From Larkinella humicola (GTDB lineage Bacteria; Bacteroidota; Bacteroidia; Cytophagales; Spirosomataceae): a stretch of 64,000 nt of DNA. The notes beneath the pieces were generated by a model. That model had not been told where the DNA came from, searched no databases, and worked only from the letters and a program-made list of their open reading frames with translations. The stretch lies in assembly GCF_008727875.1 (NCBI RefSeq), contig NZ_VTWS01000001.1, positions 682,001 to 746,000 on the forward strand. Direction: 5' to 3'. Numbering within the stretch: the first letter of the stretch is position 1; each line of letters starts with the position of its first letter. Positions 37,741 through 46,196 of the stretch are shown in pieces. A program made the translations under genes and the position numbers.

Positions 37741-37770
37741 AACCCCGGCACAGGTGCCGGGGTTTCTTTT
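37741..37770. terminator. Bidirectional terminator
   Basis: An 11-bp stem (AACCCCGGCAC with GTGCCGGGGTT) with a 2-nt centre is followed on the plus strand by TTCTTTT and on the minus strand by TTATTTTTTA. It closes the coiled-coil gene and the small gene on the opposite strand. Confidence 0.9.
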
Positions 37771-37791
37771 GCAGTCAATTTTCGTGGTGTT

Positions 37792-38004
37792 CTACAGGGT
37801 TTCAACTTTTATGGTACCCGGATCATAAGTGGTTGGAATATGCACCTCCAGCCACTCTTCAAGCTGCATGAGTGCCCCTTCTTCCGTGTATGAATTGTAA
37901 ATGCGGCTTGCCAAATACGTGCCATCTTTGGCATATACCGTGCATTTGAACTTCTTTTTGTTCAAGGTTCCTCGCAGAGTTTTCATTTCCATGTTCATGA
38001 TCAT
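37792..38004 (-). CDS. Small hypothetical protein, 70 aa
   Basis: The 70-residue protein (start 38004, or one of several nearby in-frame ATGs) has the pattern CTVYAKDGTYLASRIYNSYTEEG followed by LMQLEEWLEV. It may be a single small beta-alpha domain. The terminator at 37741 follows it on the minus strand, which supports a real gene. The 62-residue gene at 38969 has a vaguely similar layout. Confidence 0.5.
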   Translation of the reverse strand: MIMNMEMKTLRGTLNKKKFKCTVYAKDGTYLASRIYNSYTEEGALMQLEEWLEVHIPTTYDPGTIKVETL

Positions 38005-38518
38005 TAAAGTTCAGCATACAGAGAGGGGGTGCATTAAAACCGTACAGACAGGCAATCAAAATCAATTCAACTCATTGAAGTCTTTTCGCAATTTACTCGA
38101 ATTAAAGGGCGGAGGTTACGAATAAAAAGAATGGAAAAACGAATTTTGATTACCGGTCTAATGAGTTATCAACTCCTTTTAAATCGAGCAAAAATCAAAC
38201 CAAGAGCACTATGTATAATTACATATTTTCTTAATTTATAATTATTTTAAAAAGACGAACAGATTTCTTTTTGGCTGCTTCTGTGCAACCATTGCTCCTC
38301 TATTCGGGTCTATACCGTCAGAATGACCCCATTTATCTCGGAAAACCTCTCCCTGTTTCGGATATAAAGATCAGATTTACTTTACGATGGTGAAACGAAT
38401 GTCCGGAAGCTTTGCATTCGGACATTTTTGTTTTACAAGCTGTAAATAATTTATTGCACAAGCAATATACTTTGCCGGGTTAGGTTGCACGTATTCATCT
38501 TAAAAAAAAGGTGCACAT
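38005..38518. other. 514-base intergenic region with an orphan plus-strand terminator
   Basis: At 38398-38435 an 8-bp stem (AATGTCCG with CGGACATT) is followed by TTTGTTTT on the plus strand, but no plus-strand gene lies upstream. Either a short RNA gene ends here or it is left from an older gene. The rest is AT-rich without an open frame I trust. Confidence 0.6.
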
Positions 38519-38788
38519 TCAGCGTGCCACATTTTTATTAATCTGTTCTTTTTTCTGTAAGACCTTGCCCTGTTCAATTAATTCCTGGTAGGTAAAATCT
38601 TCGTTGCGGACGTCATTGATTTCATTTTCAACCGTAGCCCGGTTGAATGCCGACCGACTCACAGAATCGGCATGAGCTTCCATTACTTTCGAATACTTTT
38701 CCGGATCGTATTTTTTATCCAGAGGATCGCAACTCAGGAGGGTGAAAGAAACAGAAGCCGTCAGAAAGAGTGTCAGCAGCTTTTTCAT
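38519..38788 (-). CDS. Small lipoprotein, 89 aa
   Basis: The 89-residue protein has a lipoprotein signal (MKKLLTLFLTASVSFTLLSCDP). The mature part is helical and highly charged (KYSKVMEAHADSVSRSAFNRATVENEINDV). Its function is unknown. It has no visible partner. Confidence 0.7.
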   Translation of the reverse strand: MKKLLTLFLTASVSFTLLSCDPLDKKYDPEKYSKVMEAHADSVSRSAFNRATVENEINDVRNEDFTYQELIEQGKVLQKKEQINKNVAR

Positions 38789-38968
38789 GGATATTAGGGT
38801 TTGACTGCATTAACCCGCATTCCCGCAGGATTGTTGCAAAAACAGGGTGCAATCAGCCCCAATCCGACAACACTGGCTTGGTGCCGGAAAGACTCCCAGA
38901 CCAGCCGTTATGACTACCTACCTGATGCCGGTTGCAATCAGCCACCGGAACCAATCATTTTGGTGAAT

Positions 38969-39157
38969 TTATAGAAGCTTTTCTTCCACATTGGCAGTCG
39001 AACTACCATCGTATTTGGTAATGGCTTTGTTAACCCTAACCAGTGTTCCCGCGTTTTGGGCGAGAAATCTTCGTTTGGCATCTAGCCGGTTGCTCGCTTC
39101 AACATAGGTGGTCCAGGACTCATCCCCTTTTAAAAAAGTTACTTTGTAGGTTTTCAC
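38969..39157 (-). CDS. Small hypothetical protein, 62 aa
   Basis: The 62-residue protein reads MKTYKVTFLKGDESWTTYV, then a helix with ASNRLDAKRRFLAQNAG. Small proteins of this shape are common in Cytophagales, but I know no name for it. No motif gives a function. Confidence 0.55.
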   Translation of the reverse strand: MKTYKVTFLKGDESWTTYVEASNRLDAKRRFLAQNAGTLVRVNKAITKYDGSSTANVEEKLL

Positions 39158-39753
39158 GCTTCGTTTTTTTCCGGTCTAGTGTTCGATGGGATGAGCAAAT
39201 GCCTGGTGCAGTGAATTTTGCCACACAAGCACTGATCGATCCGCTAACATACTCAATTATTCAAATGATTAATTGAATACTATGACAATCAAATCAGATG
39301 CCGGTTTAATCTTGAATTCTGAATATTGATAATACGGTCCAAAACGGGTAGAAAACGCAAAAAAATAGCCCGACCTCTTTGCAGGGCGAGCCATAAATAC
39401 GTGTCTAAATACCAATCTACAGGAAAAAAAACGACCAGAAGAAGCCGAAAGCGCGTTTCGGCATTCGTCTTAAAAACAAGACCCGTGAAATGATTCCGGG
39501 TCTGTTTGCTTACCAATCTCTATTAACGGAAGATTATGAGCCTTCCTTGCAAAATTAGGGCTGATAACCGTCAAAATATGGTACGATTCTACGATTATTC
39601 AACACTTTTATGCACAATAAAACCGGGACTGGCTCTGAGCCTCATTGCACGAATTTTATCGTCGGGCACGTTTTTTTTTCAACTGGTGCAATTGAAGGAA
39701 TGCAGCATCCGAAATTGAGTAGTTTTGACGAAGCGGGCGGAGTCAATTTTCCA
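39158..39753. other. About 600 bases with structured, possibly non-coding DNA
   Basis: Between 39360 and 39510 there are hairpins in a row: GCCGAAA with TTTCGGC (39443-39461) and AGACCCG with CGGGTCT (about 39480-39505), the second followed on the minus strand by TTGTTTTT. No convincing gene is visible. It may hold a small RNA or the end of a lost gene. Confidence 0.5.
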
Positions 39754-39789
39754 CAAAAAAATAACCCCGACAAAGTTTGTCGGGGTTAT
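39754..39789 (-). terminator. Terminator of tRNA-Glu
   Basis: A perfect 14-bp stem (ATAACCCCGACAAA with TTTGTCGGGGTTAT) with a 1-nt centre is followed on the minus strand by TTTTTTT. It lies 5 bases after the tRNA. Confidence 0.9.
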
Positions 39790-39794
39790 CGGAG

Positions 39795-39866
39795 TGACCA
39801 ATACGGGAATCGAACCCGTGTTTCAGCCGTGAAAGGGCCGCGTCCTAACCGCTAGACGAATCGGCC
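39795..39866 (-). tRNA. tRNA-Glu (UUC)
   Basis: On the minus strand GGCCGAT pairs with ATTGGTC to form the acceptor stem, the anticodon arm reads CCCTTTCACGG with anticodon TTC, and the T-arm contains GGTTCGATTCC. The 72-nt gene ends with A73 and does not encode CCA. Its terminator follows directly. Confidence 0.97.
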
Positions 39867-39989
39867 ATATCCAGTTTTCAGTTGGTCGGCGACTCATTTG
39901 CCAACCCTGATTCTGAAATTGTGGTGCAAAGATACGGCTAAAATTGATAGCTGCAAATCTCCAACTAAAAAAAAATGATTTTTCTGCGA

Positions 39990-40023
39990 TTTGACGGGGT
40001 TTTGTGGTTTCGACTTATTTTTG
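39990..40023 (+). promoter_or_regulatory. Predicted promoter of the M14 peptidase gene
   Basis: TTTG at 39990-39993 and TATTTTTG at 40016-40023 match the -33 and -7 elements with 22 bases between, slightly longer than usual. The start codon lies about 35 bases downstream. Confidence 0.45.
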
Positions 40024-40056
40024 GGGATTGCCCGATAAATTCATTATTTGCACTTC

Positions 40057-42633
40057 ATGAAAAGACTCTCCTTATTTGGTCTATGCCTGTTAATGGCTTT
40101 GACTACGCTCGCTCAGAACACGTTACAACATCCCGATCAGTTTTTAGGATACACCATCGGCAAGCGGTTTTCGCCCCACCACCGGGTGCTGGCCTACGCC
40201 GAACAGGTTGCCCGGCAAGCTCCTTCGCGGGTAAAAATAATTCCGTACGGAACCACTTTTGAAGGTCGCCAACTGCTGGCGGTGGTGGTGGCCTCCGAAA
40301 AAAACATGGCGCGGCTGGAAGAAATCCGTACCACGCACCTCAAACAGATCGGGCTGGGAAATACCCCCGCTGCAACGCCACAGGCCGCTAATTCGACGCA
40401 GCCGCCCATTGCCTGGCTGAGTTACAACGTCCACGGCAACGAAGCCATCAGCTCCGAAGCCTTCATGCTGGTCCTCCACGATTTGCTCAATCCCACGAAT
40501 TCGGTTTCCCAGAAAATCCTGTCCAATACCGTCGTCATCCTGGACCCCGGCCTGAACCCCGACGGCCACGACCGGTATGTCAACTGGTATAACCAGATGA
40601 GTGGAGCCAACCCCGACCCAACGCCCCTGGCGCGCGAACACAGCGAGCCCTGGCCCGGTGGCCGCTACACCCACTACCTGTTCGATCCGAACCGCGATTG
40701 GGCCTGGCAAACCCAGGAAATCACGCAGCAACGAATGGCACTATACCAACAATGGATGCCTCACCTGCACGGTGACTTTCACGAAATGGGACCGGAAAGT
40801 CCGTATTATTTTGCCCCTTCGGCCAAGCCTTACCACGAAGACATTACGCCCTGGCAGCGGGAATTCCAGCAGATTATCGGACAGTACAACACCCGGTATT
40901 TTGATAAAAACGGGTGGTTGTATTACACGCGGGAGAATTTCGACTTGTTCTATCCGAGCTACGGCGATACCTGGCCAACCTACAACGGCGCCATCGGCAT
41001 GACCTTTGAGCAGGGCGGTGGTGGCCGGGCCGGACTGGCCTATCGCAAAAATGACGGCGACACGCTCACCCTGCGCGAACGCATCGACCACCACTACACT
41101 GCCAGTTTCGCTACCCTCGAATCCGTGGCCGACCGCCCGGATGATGTCGTTAAAAACTTCAACCGCTTTTTCGAAAAATCGCTGACCAATCCAGTGGGTG
41201 AATTCAAAAGTTACGTCATCAAAACCGCCAACGATGAAGGCCGGATAACGGCACTCCGGAAACTGCTCGACAACAACCAGATCTGCTATGGGCTGGCCGG
41301 GAAATCCCAGAAACTGACGGGTTTCAATTACCAAAACCAGAAAAACGAAGCAGTCACGACGGAAAGTAATGACCTGGTGATCAGCGCCTACCAACCCAAA
41401 TCAACGCTCCTGAAAATTCTCTTCGAACCCAAATCGACGCTGGAAGATTCGGTGACCTACGACATCACCTCCTGGTGTATTCCCTACGCCTACGGTTTGA
41501 AAGCCTACGGTTTGAAGGAAAAACTGACGCCGGTGGCGTATATCAGTCCGGCGACTGCGACGGTACCGGGAGCCACCGGTTCCGGGCCAAAACCGTATGC
41601 CTACCTGGTGCGCTGGCAATCGGCGCAGGAGGTGCAGTTCCTGGCTGGTTTGCTGAAAAACAAAGTGCGGGTTCGGGTGGCGGAACGGACGTTCAAGCAG
41701 GGCGAACAACGGTTTGAAGCGGGTACACTCATCATCACCCGCGCCGGAAACGAACGCCTGGGTGACCGTTTTTACCAGATCATCCAGCAGGAAGCCAGCA
41801 AACGGAACATCCCGCTCATCCCCGCATCGACCGGTTTTGTGGCTGAAGGAGCCGACTTTGGTTCGGGTAGTGTTTTCTCCCTCAGAACCCCCCGGGTTGC
41901 CGTTATTTCCGGCGACGTCACCTCCCCGACGTCCATGGGCGAAGTCTGGCATTATTTTGATCAGGACCTCGATTATCCACTGACGTTGATCGAAGCCAAT
42001 TCCTTCCCGAATGCTTCACTCGCCGAGATCGATGTGCTGATTATGCCGCAGGGATACGGCTACGGAAAAATTCTGAACGACCGGACGTTGACCAAGTTGA
42101 AAGAATGGGTTCAGGCGGGCGGCAAACTCATTGTGATGGAACGCGTCACCTCATTTTTTGCCGAAAAACCGGACTTTGGTCTCAAGAAAAAGGTGGATAA
42201 ACCGGACGCCAAAAAAGAGAAAACTGATAAAAAGCCGGGTACTGATACCGACGAGTCGCTGCGGGAATACGGCGAACGCGAACGCGAAGCGATTTCGGAA
42301 GAAACGCCGGGCAGTGTCTACCGCGTCGATCTGGACCGGACGCATCCGCTGGCCTTTGGCTATCCCAACGGCTATCACGCGCTGGTTCAGAACGTCTACG
42401 ACTATGATTTCCTGAAAGATGGCTGGAATGTCGGCTATTTGAAGAAAGACAATTACGTGGCCGGTTTTGTGGGAAAAAATGCCCGGTCGAAGCTCAACAA
42501 TACCTTGCTGTATGGCGTGCAGGAACTCGGCAAAGGAAGCATCGTCTACATGATGGACAACCCGCTGTTCCGCGGTTTTTGGTACAACGGGAAGTTGTTG
42601 TTCGGCAATGCCGTGTTTATGGTGGGGAATTGA
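40057..42633 (+). CDS. Secreted M14-family zinc carboxypeptidase
   Basis: I start at the ATG at 40057, giving a signal peptide (MKRLSLFGLCLLMALTTLAQ). The roughly 858-residue protein has the M14 zinc site: His126 and Glu129 in VHGNEA, and His238 in HGDFHEMG, with a catalytic Glu in TFEQGGGG near residue 315. The C-terminal third adds a glutamine-amidotransferase-like segment (VLIMPQGYG) and a polar lysine-rich linker. It would trim peptides in the periplasm or outside the cell. A long inverted repeat follows. Confidence 0.9.
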   Translation: MKRLSLFGLCLLMALTTLAQNTLQHPDQFLGYTIGKRFSPHHRVLAYAEQVARQAPSRVKIIPYGTTFEGRQLLAVVVASEKNMARLEEIRTTHLKQIGLGNTPAATPQAANSTQPPIAWLSYNVHGNEAISSEAFMLVLHDLLNPTNSVSQKILSNTVVILDPGLNPDGHDRYVNWYNQMSGANPDPTPLAREHSEPWPGGRYTHYLFDPNRDWAWQTQEITQQRMALYQQWMPHLHGDFHEMGPESPYYFAPSAKPYHEDITPWQREFQQIIGQYNTRYFDKNGWLYYTRENFDLFYPSYGDTWPTYNGAIGMTFEQGGGGRAGLAYRKNDGDTLTLRERIDHHYTASFATLESVADRPDDVVKNFNRFFEKSLTNPVGEFKSYVIKTANDEGRITALRKLLDNNQICYGLAGKSQKLTGFNYQNQKNEAVTTESNDLVISAYQPKSTLLKILFEPKSTLEDSVTYDITSWCIPYAYGLKAYGLKEKLTPVAYISPATATVPGATGSGPKPYAYLVRWQSAQEVQFLAGLLKNKVRVRVAERTFKQGEQRFEAGTLIITRAGNERLGDRFYQIIQQEASKRNIPLIPASTGFVAEGADFGSGSVFSLRTPRVAVISGDVTSPTSMGEVWHYFDQDLDYPLTLIEANSFPNASLAEIDVLIMPQGYGYGKILNDRTLTKLKEWVQAGGKLIVMERVTSFFAEKPDFGLKKKVDKPDAKKEKTDKKPGTDTDESLREYGEREREAISEETPGSVYRVDLDRTHPLAFGYPNGYHALVQNVYDYDFLKDGWNVGYLKKDNYVAGFVGKNARSKLNNTLLYGVQELGKGSIVYMMDNPLFRGFWYNGKLLFGNAVFMVGN

Positions 42634-42646
42634 GTTTTTAGAGGAA

Positions 42647-42722
42647 AGAGAAAAGACAAGAGAGTAAAGATTAGCCGTGTTTTCAAAAAACCGGTTTGTC
42701 TTTACTCTCTTGTCTTTTCTCT
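42647..42722. repeat. Inverted repeat of GACAAGAGAG words between convergent genes
   Basis: The arms 42647-42670 and 42699-42722 match perfectly over 24 nt. AAGACAAGAGAGTAAAGA is nearly the same as the arm of the repeat at 33526-33617, 9 kb away. The centre contains AACCGG. It lies between the M14 gene and the kelch gene, which converge. Confidence 0.92.
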
Positions 42723-42732
42723 CTAGTCTGAT

Positions 42733-45570
42733 CTACCTTTTAACCAGCTTCAGCGTCTGACTCTGGCCGTTGCTGCTCACGTTCAGAAACAGCAGACCTG
42801 CCGGAACACCGGAAATACCGAAGCTTTGTCTATCATTGAGAGCCGCTTTTTGAATCTGGCGCTCACCAATGACCCGGCCCTGAACGTCCGTCAGAGAAAA
42901 CCGCAGCGGCTGGCCTTCGGCTCCGCGAACTTCCACCTCTACCCGATCGTTCACCGGATTGCCCAGCACAGTCACCTGAATACCTTCGGTCCGTTCAGCC
43001 GAAAGCCGACCCGGGGAAGGACAATTCAGGGTTTTGCCGGAATCCTTCAGAATGTAGGTGCTGCCCTGCACCCGGGCGTGAATTACGGTTGGACCGATGC
43101 CTTTCAGGGTTTCCGGCACCACAAAACTGTAGGCATGTGACCCGTTGCCCTTCCCGGCATTCTTCAAATCGACCCGGTAAATGTTGGCCACCGTGCTGCC
43201 CCACACCGTACTTGTGCTGATGGTATAGAATTCGACCGTCACCGGGGCATTGGGCTTCTTGCGATCCCAGACCCAGCCGCGAATCGTGCCGCATTCCACT
43301 TTGTCCAGATAGCCTTCAAAATCGCCGGTAACACCACCGGAAGAAGCCGGGCTAACCGTCAGCGGAAAGCTCACACTGTTGCTGGCTCCACCCTCATCCG
43401 TGGCCTGATACGTTAACACAAAGGTTCCGTCCACCGTTGGAATTCCGGTGATGATGCGGGTGGACATATCCAGGGATAAACCGCTGGGAAGTCCCGTCAA
43501 CCCGTACGAAAGCGTCGTTCCTTCCGGATCGGTAAAGGCGACCAGTGTGGCCGAAAACGGTACACCCACCTGGGCGGCCAGGGGGGCGATCATGACCGTC
43601 GGAGTCGGTGGTTTGGGCAGTTCGTTGCCCGGATTGGCCCCGCTGCCCTGGCAAATCAGAGCTTTTGGCGAATCTTTCAGAATAAAGCTGCTGTTGGTCA
43701 CCCGGGCCGACAGTAGGTGCGACTGGTTGTCTTTAATCGATTCCGGGATGGCAAACAGAAAGGCATGCTTCCCGTTTCCTTTGCCCGCGTTCAGCAAATC
43801 CTGCCGGAAAACATCCGCCTGAATGGTAGCAATAACGTTTGGCCCATCCAGAATTTCAACTGAAACGGCGGTGTTGACCTTGTTACGATCCCAGGCCCAG
43901 CCCCGGAACGTGCTGCAATCGGCACCGTAGATAAAGCCGTCGAAACTACCAACTGCGGTACCTGGCGCCACGACAACCGTGGCGCTTCCTGGCAAGCTTG
44001 TGCAACTGCCAATGGTGCAGGTTGCCGAATAAACCAGGGTCGCCGTTGCGGAGGTCGGTACTGAAATACTGGTGCCGGAACCACTGCTGCCACCCGGCCC
44101 TGTCCACGATACCGACCCGGCCTCACAACCGGTGATAGAAAGCTTCGTAAAAGGGGTATTCTGAAAAACCGTCACATTGCTCTGGCCCGAGAAAGCCACG
44201 GTGGGAGTCGGAGGCAGCGAAAGAACCGTCAGGGCGAAGGCTTCCGACCAGGCGACTCCACCGTCACCGCTAACCCGGCAATAGTAAGAATCCGAATCGG
44301 TAGTCTGCACATTCGTCAACGTTAGGGTAGCCGAGGTTTGATCCGTCACGACGGCAGCCGAGGTGCTGGCCGATCCTTTGTACCATTGATAGGTCAGGTT
44401 ATCACCCAACGCCGTGATGGTCGTGGTAACGGTGCTGCCCTGGCAAACCGTAGACGAACCGGGGGATGGTTGCTGATCAACGGCTGTTGCCGTGTAAATG
44501 TCGACCAGAACCGTTGATCCCCCGTCCAAAACGCCAACAAAGCCTCCGGCAAAAAGCGCTTTATTTCCGACACTGGCTGATGCCAGATCTTTCCGCTTCT
44601 TGGTAAGATTGTCCGTTGTCCAAGTGTCTAAAGTCATATCGTAAACATCGACGACGGTCGAGCTCCCCGAAAGATTTTCACCGCCGGCAAAAAAGACCTT
44701 GTCACCCACGGTAGTTGCGGTCAGATTGGTTCGTTTACTGGATAAGGTAGCCTGCGACCAGGTACTGGTAGCGAGGTCATAGATATCTACCCGGTCGGAG
44801 TAATCTAATAAACCTTTAACACCGCCCGCAAAAAAAATCTTACCCCCGGCAACCACGGCAGCTAGACCACCCCGGGCTTCCGATAAGTCACTCGCTGTCG
44901 ACCAGGTGCTGGTAGCAACATCATAAATATCCACCTTTTTTGAAAAACCGCCCACCAGACTTTTGTACCCTCCGGCAAAATAGATCTTGCCATTGGCCGC
45001 AACCCCAGCCAGACTGGAGCGGGCTTCCGATAATTCGCCAGTCGTCCAGTTTTTATCAATTAAATCGTAAATATCGACGGTTTTAACCGTTGTAAGGAGT
45101 TTAATAAAACTACCTTCCAGGTGAATACCGCCGGCAAAAAGGACTTTTCGTCCTGCCTGGGCCGATGCCAGTAAGGAACGACTCACCGAGAGATTGGTCT
45201 GGGACCACGTAGCATTGGCAACGCTGTAGATGTCTACGCGTTTGGAAAAACCCTTCTGGTCTAAACTACCTCCGCCGGCAAAAAATACGGAATCCGGTGA
45301 AGCGGTTGCGGTCAGGTCACCCCGGCTTTCGCTCAAATCGGCCTGCGACCAGGAATCCGTACCCAGGGTATAGATGTCGACCCGGTTGGTAGCCGTCAGG
45401 CCTTCAAAACCGCCCCCAAAAAAGGCTTTGCCACCGGCACTCGTACCGGCCAGCTTGTTGCGACTCTGGCTTATACTGGCGGTGGTCCACTGCGCCAAAG
45501 CACCGGGTATGTGCAATCCCCAGGCAAGCAACAGACAAAAGGACAAGGAAAACTGGAAATTTTTCTTCAT
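42733..45570 (-). CDS. Kelch/Ig-like surface protein with a type IX secretion C-terminal domain
   Basis: I start at the ATG at 45570, where a signal peptide begins (KNFQFSLSFCLLLAWGL...ALAQ); the upstream frame is not family-like. The roughly 945-residue protein has about seven kelch units (residues 30-350; VDIYDLATSTWS and FFAGG recur), an Ig-like domain with CRVSGD, further beta-sandwich repeats (FEGYLDKVECGTIRGWVWD and its partner), and a T9SS type A sorting domain at the end (VTVLGNPVNDRVEVEV, LLFLNVSSNGQSQTLKLVKR). It would be exported through the T9SS to the cell surface. The ligand is unknown. Confidence 0.9.
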   Translation of the reverse strand: MKKNFQFSLSFCLLLAWGLHIPGALAQWTTASISQSRNKLAGTSAGGKAFFGGGFEGLTATNRVDIYTLGTDSWSQADLSESRGDLTATASPDSVFFAGGGSLDQKGFSKRVDIYSVANATWSQTNLSVSRSLLASAQAGRKVLFAGGIHLEGSFIKLLTTVKTVDIYDLIDKNWTTGELSEARSSLAGVAANGKIYFAGGYKSLVGGFSKKVDIYDVATSTWSTASDLSEARGGLAAVVAGGKIFFAGGVKGLLDYSDRVDIYDLATSTWSQATLSSKRTNLTATTVGDKVFFAGGENLSGSSTVVDVYDMTLDTWTTDNLTKKRKDLASASVGNKALFAGGFVGVLDGGSTVLVDIYTATAVDQQPSPGSSTVCQGSTVTTTITALGDNLTYQWYKGSASTSAAVVTDQTSATLTLTNVQTTDSDSYYCRVSGDGGVAWSEAFALTVLSLPPTPTVAFSGQSNVTVFQNTPFTKLSITGCEAGSVSWTGPGGSSGSGTSISVPTSATATLVYSATCTIGSCTSLPGSATVVVAPGTAVGSFDGFIYGADCSTFRGWAWDRNKVNTAVSVEILDGPNVIATIQADVFRQDLLNAGKGNGKHAFLFAIPESIKDNQSHLLSARVTNSSFILKDSPKALICQGSGANPGNELPKPPTPTVMIAPLAAQVGVPFSATLVAFTDPEGTTLSYGLTGLPSGLSLDMSTRIITGIPTVDGTFVLTYQATDEGGASNSVSFPLTVSPASSGGVTGDFEGYLDKVECGTIRGWVWDRKKPNAPVTVEFYTISTSTVWGSTVANIYRVDLKNAGKGNGSHAYSFVVPETLKGIGPTVIHARVQGSTYILKDSGKTLNCPSPGRLSAERTEGIQVTVLGNPVNDRVEVEVRGAEGQPLRFSLTDVQGRVIGERQIQKAALNDRQSFGISGVPAGLLFLNVSSNGQSQTLKLVKR

Positions 45571-46196
45571 AAAAAAGGGATTAGAGGGTTTGGAATGGGT
45601 AAAATAAAACGCTGCCCCGGGCATCAAATGTCCGGATCAGATACTGAACGAAAAGAGGTACAATCAGGCGGTGTTAACCGTTGTAAGAATCGGGAAATAC
45701 GTCTTAAAAACGGGGACTGGAGATCGGGAAATCCGTAGCGTAAATTTCATTCAATTGAGCGATAAGGGGACAGGATTTATAAGACATTGCAAAATATGAA
45801 TAAATAATAAAATAATACTAATGACAGATCTAAACATATGAAAAAAAAGGTAAGCTACTACTTTACCAGACAAAAAATCCCGACAAGTGTGCAACTTGCC
45901 GGGATTAAAAAAAACAGAAATCAGCCTGAAAGCACCGGCTATTTACCCTGACAGACTTACTAGTTCTTTGTATAACTCTCTGCTTATCAAAACGTTAAAG
46001 ACTCACACTTGCCCCATTATGCTGACCCGGAAAAGCATCAAATCCGGCAGTTGATGGCAGAGATCAACCTGATGTCACTCCCGGCTGACGCGTAGAAATG
46101 GCAGGAATTCAGTCCACAAAAAATACAAATACGATTTTAATCATCCCGCCATGACTTGCCGTATCTTTGTCTGTTTACTTTTGAAAACCACTAAAA
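45571..46196. other. 626-base intergenic region with an orphan hairpin
   Basis: At 45876-45906 a 13-bp stem (AATCCCGACAAGT with ACTTGCCGGGATT) is flanked by A-runs on both sides, so it would end transcription on the minus strand, although no gene upstream on that strand is visible within 8 kb. Otherwise it is AT-rich. The predicted promoter of the next gene is at 46162. Confidence 0.6.
46162..46169 (+). promoter_or_regulatory. -7 element upstream of the DUF5916 gene
   Basis: TATCTTTG matches TANNTTTG. A transcription start near 46175 would give a leader of 20-35 bases, which fits the non-ATG start at 46197 or 46209. The -33 region is weak. Confidence 0.4.

Noticed and set aside
39289-39516. 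A 75-residue minus-strand frame
   Set aside because: It runs across the row of hairpins and has no start context or recognisable sequence.
22628-42700. The repeated AACCGGTT core in palindrome centres as a specific signal
   Set aside because: AACCGGTT and its near forms occur throughout the coding sequence here, so its presence in two centres is not evidence of function.
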